This document shows, in pieces, positions 4,491 through 9,355 of a DNA stretch of 9,355 bases. The notes under the pieces were generated by a model. It made no database searches. It saw nothing but the letters and a program-made list of their open reading frames with translations, and was not told where the DNA came from. How positions within the stretch are numbered: position 1 is the stretch's first letter; each line of letters opens with the position of its first letter. This stretch comes from Prolixibacteraceae bacterium (GTDB lineage: Bacteria > Bacteroidota > Bacteroidia > Bacteroidales > Prolixibacteraceae): NCBI GenBank assembly GCA_016931875.1, contig JAFGDX010000070.1, positions 1-9,355 of the forward strand. Direction: 5' to 3'. The position numbers and the translations under genes were made by a program.

Positions 4491-6944
4491 ATGAAAAAAT
4501 TAATTGGAGTAATACTGCTGTTTTTTACTCTGCACTCTTTCGGCAACAACAACAACACTGATGACGATGACGACAAACCGGGAGTAATCAGAGGAACCAT
4601 TATCGATGAAACAACAGGACAACCCATGGAATACGCCAATGTTGCGGTGTACAGTACCAAAGATTCATCGTTGATTACCGGTGGAATCACCGATGAAAAG
4701 GGTGAGTTTGAAATTACCGGGATGAGTTACGGTGAATATTACATGGAAGCCAATTTTATAGGTTTTGTAAAAACAAATATTGACGAAATAGTTCTGGATG
4801 AAAATAAACCATCTTACAATTCAGGAAATATAAAATTAAGTCCTTCAGCCGTTGAACTGGGAAGTGTTGAGGTAGTGGCTGACAAAGCGCCGGTTGAATT
4901 TAAACTGGACAAAAAAGTTGTGAATGTGAGCCAGATAATCAATGCTGTTGGCGGAACTGCGGTGGATGTTCTGGAAAACACCCCCTCGGTGCAGGTTGAT
5001 ATTGAAGGAAACGTATCGTTGAGAGGCTCTTCCAATTTCACCGTGCTGATTGACGGACGCCCAAGTGTTTTAAGCGGCAGCGACGCACTCCGGCAGATTC
5101 CCTCATCGGCCATTGAAAGTATTGAAATTATTACCAACCCGTCGGCAAAATACGAACCCGACGGAACCGCAGGAATCATCAACCTGGTAATGAAGAAAAA
5201 CTCGATGAACGGCATTAGCGGAATTGTAAATGCCTCGGTTGGCAGCGGTGAAAAATACCGCGGCGATTTCACCTTAAACTACCGGACCAACAAATTCAAC
5301 TTTTTTGTTGGCGCCGACTGGCGCGATGAAACCAATGCCGGCGGAATGAGTTCGATGCGTGAATCTTACTCCAACGATACTACCACCTATCTCGATATCA
5401 GTGGCGATCGTGATTTTATTCGGGGCGGGCACAATTTCAAATCAGGAGTAGAACTTTTTCTTTCACAGCAAACTACCTTGTCGGTTTCCGGCGAGCTTGG
5501 AAAATCTGAAAATACCAGAGGCAGCGGCGGGAAAACACATTCATACACAGTGCCAGAAGGAAATGAATATTTTGCTGTGAATGAAGAAACATCGGCCAGA
5601 GAAAACGATTTCTACAGCGGGCGTTTAAATTTTCAGCATAAATTTAACAACGAAGGTCACCAGCTTGATGCCATGGCCTTCTTTTCGGGTGAAGAGGGAA
5701 CCGACAGTGAAGAAGAAAGCGAAATTTTTGCGGATGAAAACTATGTAAAAACCGGCGATTATGTGGAAAGAGTGCGGACAATGGAAACCGAGGAAGAAAA
5801 AGAATTCCGCTTTAAACTCGATTACATTTACCCTTTTAGCGAAGATGGGCGGTTTGAAGCAGGGATGCTAAGCCGGATGGATAAAGAAATTGAAGGCATC
5901 TCGTTTCTGGATTACAACCAGAACACCGACACGTGGACAGAAAACCCCACTTATTCCAGCACCACCGATTTTAAAAGAGACATTCACGCGGTTTATACAA
6001 CTTTCAGTAATAAACTTGGCGGAATACAATACATGCTTGGATTGCGCGGAGAGCTGACTTTCAGAGACATTTTAAATTCGAATGCGGCTGAATCCGCCTC
6101 ATTAAACCGTTTCGATCTCTTTCCTACCTTGCACATGTCGTACCAAATAAAGGAAACAAACGAATTTATGGCCAGCTACAGTCGTCGAATCGATCGCCCG
6201 AACGGACGCGACCTCGACCCGGCACCCAATTATTACAACCGGTACACCATTCGTTACGGAAATCCGAAGCTAAAACCGGAATATACCGACTCGTATGAAT
6301 TGGGGTATTTAAAACGATTCGGACGATCCTTTCTTTCACTCGATGCATTTCACAGGGTTACCAACAATAAAATTGACGGTTACGAAGAACTGGGCGAAGA
6401 TGGGATTTACTATTTATATACCGACAACTTTGACAAAGACTACTCTACCGGCCTGGAACTTTCGGGAAATGTAAATTTTACCAAATGGCTGCTGGTAAAT
6501 GCAAGTGTTTCAATGTACAATTACAAGATTACGGGAGAGTTAAACGGCGAATCGATTGACAGGGAAAGCACGAACTGGGACGGAAGAATGAACACCACAT
6601 TCAAATTTGCAGAGAACTCGCGGATGCAAATCCAGGGATTTTTCCGTGGCCCCTCGGTATCAGCACAGGGAGAAACCAAGGCAATGATTTTTACCAATGT
6701 TTCCTATAGGCATGAATTCTGGGACAATAAGCTCACCGCAACACTAAGTGTCCGCGATCCGCTGGGAACCGCAAAATTTGAGCGGGAATCGTATGGTCAA
6801 AACTTTAAAACCTGGTTTGAGTGGCGGAGAGAACCCCGCGTGGTTATGCTCACATTGAGCTACAAAATAAACAATTTTAAGGAAGAACGGGGAAATAACG
6901 GCGGCGGAAATGACGGAATAGACATGGGGGGAGGAGAATATTAG
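4491..6944 (+). CDS. Outer membrane beta-barrel protein with carboxypeptidase-like and plug domains
   Basis: The start chosen is ATG 4491 (817 residues), because it opens directly with a signal peptide (MKKLIGVILLFFTLHSFG). An in-frame ATG at 4404 would add 29 residues before it. After the signal comes a short Asn/Asp-rich linker with five aspartates in a row, then a carboxypeptidase-regulatory-like beta domain (about 31-115, GTIIDETTGQPMEYANV and GITDEKGEFEI). Next is a TonB-receptor-type plug (about 140-237, with LENTPSVQV, VSLRGSSNFTVLIDGRP and IESIEIITNPSAKYEPDG). The remainder, to about 795, is a beta-barrel rich in alternating aromatic strands, and the protein ends in a Gly/Asn/Asp-rich tail. 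This order fits the Bacteroidota outer membrane beta-barrel family (OMP_b-brl_3 type). No TonB box or SusD partner gene is seen, so the substrate is unknown. It is a single-gene unit with its own terminator. Confidence 0.88.
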   Translation: MKKLIGVILLFFTLHSFGNNNNTDDDDDKPGVIRGTIIDETTGQPMEYANVAVYSTKDSSLITGGITDEKGEFEITGMSYGEYYMEANFIGFVKTNIDEIVLDENKPSYNSGNIKLSPSAVELGSVEVVADKAPVEFKLDKKVVNVSQIINAVGGTAVDVLENTPSVQVDIEGNVSLRGSSNFTVLIDGRPSVLSGSDALRQIPSSAIESIEIITNPSAKYEPDGTAGIINLVMKKNSMNGISGIVNASVGSGEKYRGDFTLNYRTNKFNFFVGADWRDETNAGGMSSMRESYSNDTTTYLDISGDRDFIRGGHNFKSGVELFLSQQTTLSVSGELGKSENTRGSGGKTHSYTVPEGNEYFAVNEETSARENDFYSGRLNFQHKFNNEGHQLDAMAFFSGEEGTDSEEESEIFADENYVKTGDYVERVRTMETEEEKEFRFKLDYIYPFSEDGRFEAGMLSRMDKEIEGISFLDYNQNTDTWTENPTYSSTTDFKRDIHAVYTTFSNKLGGIQYMLGLRGELTFRDILNSNAAESASLNRFDLFPTLHMSYQIKETNEFMASYSRRIDRPNGRDLDPAPNYYNRYTIRYGNPKLKPEYTDSYELGYLKRFGRSFLSLDAFHRVTNNKIDGYEELGEDGIYYLYTDNFDKDYSTGLELSGNVNFTKWLLVNASVSMYNYKITGELNGESIDRESTNWDGRMNTTFKFAENSRMQIQGFFRGPSVSAQGETKAMIFTNVSYRHEFWDNKLTATLSVRDPLGTAKFERESYGQNFKTWFEWRREPRVVMLTLSYKINNFKEERGNNGGGNDGIDMGGGEY

Positions 6945-6961
6945 TACGCTGCCAAAGTGTT

Positions 6962-6994
6962 AAAAAATGCTGCCCGCCCGGGTAGCATTTTTTT
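6962..6994 (+). terminator. Intrinsic terminator of the outer membrane protein gene
   Basis: A-rich AAAAAATGCTGCCC pairs with GGGTAGCATTTTTT around the loop GCCC, and a T7 run ends the structure. It begins 18 bases after the stop codon. Its A and T flanks make it usable in both directions. Confidence 0.85.
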
Positions 6995-7010
6995 GCTTCA
7001 AAAGAATAAA

Positions 7011-7064
7011 ACTGAAAAATCAGTTTAAAAACTGAAAAAATAGTTGCAATCCTGAAAAATCAGT
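7011..7064 (+). promoter_or_regulatory. Three 20-bp-phased operator-like dyads, likely BlaI binding sites
   Basis: Three 14-base sites start at 7011, 7031 and 7051. The first is a perfect dyad, ACTGA-AAAA-TCAGT; the second (ACTGAAAAAATAGT) and third (CCTGAAAAATCAGT) are near copies. The spacing of exactly 20 bp places them on the same face of the helix. The second touches the -33 element and the third fills the spacer of the promoter in front of the BlaI-type gene. Repressors of this family bind short dyads in their own promoters, so autoregulation is the natural reading. Confidence 0.65.
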
Positions 7065-7074
7065 TGTAAGTTTG
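7044..7074 (+). promoter_or_regulatory. Promoter of the blaI-M56 operon
   Basis: TTG at 7044-7046 and TAAGTTTG at 7067-7074 are separated by 20 bases, a full match to the Bacteroidota primary promoter. Transcription should begin near 7080, leaving a leader of about 140 bases that contains the palindromic element at 7098-7169. Confidence 0.65.
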
Positions 7075-7097
7075 TTTCATCGTTCATTTTATCAATG

Positions 7098-7169
7098 CGT
7101 CATTCCGGACGTGTTTCGGAATCTTGTTAATAAGATGCTGAATCACCCCGATTTTGGGGCAGCATGACG
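7098..7169. repeat. REP-like composite palindrome
   Basis: The outer ends CGTCAT and ATGACG are inverted. Inside lie two hairpins: ATTCCG/CGGAAT (7102-7122) and ATGCTG/CAGCAT (7135-7165, with an inner CCCC/GGGG stem), joined by an AT-rich spacer. From general knowledge, palindromes with ends like this and CATTCCG and ATGCTGA arms are scattered between genes in many Bacteroidota genomes, so this is probably a dispersed, non-autonomous repeat. It sits in the leader between the operon promoter and the first start codon. Confidence 0.55.
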
Positions 7170-7219
7170 TTAATTTTGGTTCTTATGTCTAACTGTCTTA
7201 AAATCTAATTATCTGTAAA

Positions 7220-7579
7220 ATGAAAAAGCTCACACGAAAAGAAGAGGAAATAATGAAAATTCTGTGGAAGCTGGAAAAAGCTTTTGTGAAGGACATTATT
7301 GAGAAATACGACGATCCGAAACCGCATTACAACACCATTTCGTCGCTGGTGCGGCTGTTGCAGGACAAAGGAATTGTGGGGTACAAACAATACGGAAACA
7401 CCTATCAGTATTTCCCGCTGATTTCGAAAGAAGAATACCGCCGCTCGTTTATGAAACAGGTGGTGAGCGATTATTTCGACAATTCGTACAAAAGTGCCGT
7501 AGCATTTTTTGTAAAGGAAAAAGGCTTGTCAGCCAATGAACTGGAAGAACTGATAAAAATGATTAAAGACGAAAAGTAA
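7220..7579 (+). CDS. BlaI/MecI/CopY family transcriptional repressor
   Basis: The 119-residue protein has the length and order of this family. An N-terminal winged helix-turn-helix (about 4-68) begins LTRKEEEIMKILW, with the recognition helix around YNTISSLVRLLQDKG (37-51) and the wing at YKQYGNTYQYFPL. The C-terminal part (70-119) is helical and forms the dimer in known members. In staphylococcal BlaI the repressor is cut at an Asn-Phe bond after sensor activation; by my alignment the equivalent here is about Ala95-Phe96, so a cut at the same bond is not assured. The stop codon overlaps the start of the M56 gene by one base (TAATG), so the two are translated together. It likely represses its own promoter through the dyads at 7011-7064. 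Other targets are not visible in the window. Confidence 0.9.
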   Translation: MKKLTRKEEEIMKILWKLEKAFVKDIIEKYDDPKPHYNTISSLVRLLQDKGIVGYKQYGNTYQYFPLISKEEYRRSFMKQVVSDYFDNSYKSAVAFFVKEKGLSANELEELIKMIKDEK

Positions 7580-9355
7580 TGGAAAGTTTCCTCATTTACA
7601 TAGGGAAAGCGGCAATTGGAGCAGGTGCCTTTTACCTCGCATTTCTGGCGCTTTTTCAAAACCAGAAACACTTTGGGTTTAACCGCATTTATTTACCGGT
7701 TTCAATGCTGCTGAGTTTTGTGATTCCGCTCATCACATTCACAAGCGTAAAATATGTTGAAGCAAACAATTTCAACACAAACAGTTTTGCCTACCTTGCC
7801 GGCACCACCGCACCAACACAGGAAAACAACCTTGTTTTTGAATGGTATCATTATTTGTTCGGATTGTATATGGCCGGAAGTTTGATTTTTTTGTTTCACC
7901 TTTTGCTGGGGCACCTCAAAGCCATTCAGATTATCAGAAAAAGTTGGATTCAGCAACTGTTCGGAAACCGGGTGAATGTCACCAAAAAAGAGGTACACCC
8001 CTTCTCTTTCTTCCACAAAATTGTACTTTCTGAAAAAACACTGAACAGCGAAGACCTGCAAATGATTGTTTTCCACGAGAATATTCATGTAAAGGAAAAA
8101 CACACACTCGATATTCTTTTGGTTGAAATTTTGTTTCTGTTTCAGTGGTTTAACCCCTTTGCCTGGTTGCTGAAAGATGCCGTAAAAAACAACCTTGAAT
8201 ACAAAACCGACCACCAGATTGCCCAACGGTTCAACCCGCAAAAGTACCAGCTGGCCATGGTGGCGCTGGCCGACAAAAAGGGAGTTGCCCCATTTTTAAC
8301 CGCTCTGAATGGTTCACAATTAAAAAACAGAATAATTATGATGAAAAAGAAAACAGAAAACAGGTACAGCCTTGTAAAACAACTGGTTGTACTGCCGCTT
8401 TTGGCCATTTTGGTGATGGGACTATCAAACAAAAAAGTGGAACCAAAAATCGTTGACGCTGAAAATTCAAAAATTACAAGCCAATTTTCATCCAGCTCTT
8501 TCGATGAAGATTTTAAATCCAAACTTTTTAAAGATGGTTTGTTTGTGCTTCAGGATTATGGAGAAGGCGCACCACTAATTTTTCTGAACGGGAAAAAAGT
8601 AGTCGATAAAATTGTTTTGAATGAAGGAGAAATAAAGTGGACAGAAATAATAGAAGGGCAGGAAGCAACCGAACGTTTTGGCAACGAAGGGAAAAATGGA
8701 GCAATGTTTTTTTATACTGAAAAAGAATTTGAATGGCCCAATCCTGTCAAAAATTTAATTGTAAATGTTGATGGCGAAGTTGTTTCTCCTGACAATCCTG
8801 ATTTGAAAAAATACGATACTACAAAAGGTTTTGACAGTGGTAAAATTATAGATGCTCTAAAAATTGACGGGAATAAAGTACAAGCAACCACTTTGGATTT
8901 CAATAAAGAAGGTGCTACTCTTTATATTCTTACCTCTGATTATGTTCCGGGAACAAAACCGGAGTTTGATGAAGTTATTAGTGTGAAGAAAAAAGAGTCA
9001 GAAGAAAAAGAAACCTTTTATGCAGTCGATAACGAAATTGTCAGCAAAGCTTTTTTTGAAAAATACGGAAAAGAAGGATTTGAGTCGGTTGTGGTTCTTA
9101 CCGGGAAAGATGCCAGCAACAAATACGGAAATAATTACGAAAATATAGTGGATGCCAAAACTGGAAAAGCTAATTTCAAAATAAAAAAAGACACTCTTTC
9201 AAGAAAACCGCCACAGGTAAATAAAATTCTTAGATATGGTGATGACGACTTAAGTGAAGCGCTTTATATTGTGGATGGTATGGAAGTTAAAGACATTTCA
9301 GATTTAGATCCTGAAAACATTAATAGCATCTCTGTTTTAAAAGACCAGTCAGCTA
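7579..9355 (+). CDS. M56 family (BlaR1-like) membrane metallopeptidase with plug-like C-terminal repeats, partial
   Basis: The frame is open from the ATG at 7579 to the window edge, giving 592 residues with the C-terminus missing. Membrane segments are seen near 4-25, 38-56, 94-114 and 265-282. Between the third and fourth is the peptidase domain, with the zinc motif HENIH at 166-170 and a likely third ligand Glu207 in LEYKTDH. PFSFFHKIVL before it is typical of M56. After the last membrane segment the protein should be periplasmic. There, three related units resemble TonB-receptor plug segments: about 332-378 (LIFLNGKKV to FGNEGKNGAMFF), 480-524 (FYAVDNEIV to VVVLTGKDASNKYG) and 561-592 (LYIVDGMEV to INSISVLKDQSA, cut by the edge). 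No penicillin-binding sensor domain is seen in the visible part. It is predicted to sense an envelope signal and trigger loss of the BlaI-type repressor. Confidence 0.85.
   Translation, partial: MESFLIYIGKAAIGAGAFYLAFLALFQNQKHFGFNRIYLPVSMLLSFVIPLITFTSVKYVEANNFNTNSFAYLAGTTAPTQENNLVFEWYHYLFGLYMAGSLIFLFHLLLGHLKAIQIIRKSWIQQLFGNRVNVTKKEVHPFSFFHKIVLSEKTLNSEDLQMIVFHENIHVKEKHTLDILLVEILFLFQWFNPFAWLLKDAVKNNLEYKTDHQIAQRFNPQKYQLAMVALADKKGVAPFLTALNGSQLKNRIIMMKKKTENRYSLVKQLVVLPLLAILVMGLSNKKVEPKIVDAENSKITSQFSSSSFDEDFKSKLFKDGLFVLQDYGEGAPLIFLNGKKVVDKIVLNEGEIKWTEIIEGQEATERFGNEGKNGAMFFYTEKEFEWPNPVKNLIVNVDGEVVSPDNPDLKKYDTTKGFDSGKIIDALKIDGNKVQATTLDFNKEGATLYILTSDYVPGTKPEFDEVISVKKKESEEKETFYAVDNEIVSKAFFEKYGKEGFESVVVLTGKDASNKYGNNYENIVDAKTGKANFKIKKDTLSRKPPQVNKILRYGDDDLSEALYIVDGMEVKDISDLDPENINSISVLKDQSA

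Noticed and set aside
4814..5272. Leftward frame of 152 codons
   Set aside because: It is antisense to the plug domain of the outer membrane protein and has no recognisable feature.
7011..7064. CRISPR-like short regular repeats
   Set aside because: The three units are 14 bases with 6-base gaps, far too short for a CRISPR array; operator sites over a promoter explain them.
7702..8241. Leftward frame of 179 codons
   Set aside because: It is antisense to the M56 peptidase domain, whose HExxH motif and membrane segments are clear on the plus strand.

Overview
The window looks like chromosomal DNA from a Bacteroidota bacterium, probably order Bacteroidales or Marinilabiliales. The evidence is an outer-membrane beta-barrel protein with a carboxypeptidase-like N-terminal domain and a plug, BlaI/M56 genes whose sensor carries plug-like C-terminal repeats, an NVEALA-like peptide next to a 6-bladed propeller lipoprotein, A-rich translation starts without clear Shine-Dalgarno sites, and promoter matches of the Bacteroidota type (TTTG or TTG, then TAnnTTTG). 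The species cannot be named from the sequence.

Layout. 1-393 (+): the C-terminal end of an MFS/AmpG-type transporter. 466-2670 (-): a compact four-gene unit reading leftwards, made of a short cysteine-rich exported peptide, a 6-bladed beta-propeller lipoprotein, a thioredoxin-like CxxC lipoprotein and a small exported protein of unknown function. A terminator-like hairpin lies between the peptide and the propeller gene. 2671-3303: AT-rich and without a convincing gene, but with a near-consensus rightward promoter followed by a GC-rich stem, a good candidate for a small RNA. 3304-3999 (-): a CD225/dispanin membrane protein and a DUF2752 protein whose stop and start codons abut. 4000-4490: intergenic, with an orphan intrinsic terminator and hairpins. 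4491-6944 (+): a large outer-membrane beta-barrel protein with its own terminator. 7011-9355 (+): a BlaI-type repressor and an M56 (BlaR1-like) membrane metallopeptidase, preceded by three operator-like dyads spaced exactly 20 bp apart over a clear promoter, with a REP-like palindromic element in the leader.

How the parts may work together. The repressor and sensor protease form the usual two-gene signalling pair: the sensor detects something at the envelope and the repressor is inactivated. Here the sensor's periplasmic part contains repeated plug-like units instead of a penicillin-binding domain in the part that can be seen, so its signal is unlikely to be a simple beta-lactam. The leftward operon is the most intriguing part: a four-cysteine secreted peptide made with two lipoproteins, one of them a probable disulfide-active protein. 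Its biological role is not established. The last gene and the first gene are both cut by the window edges.
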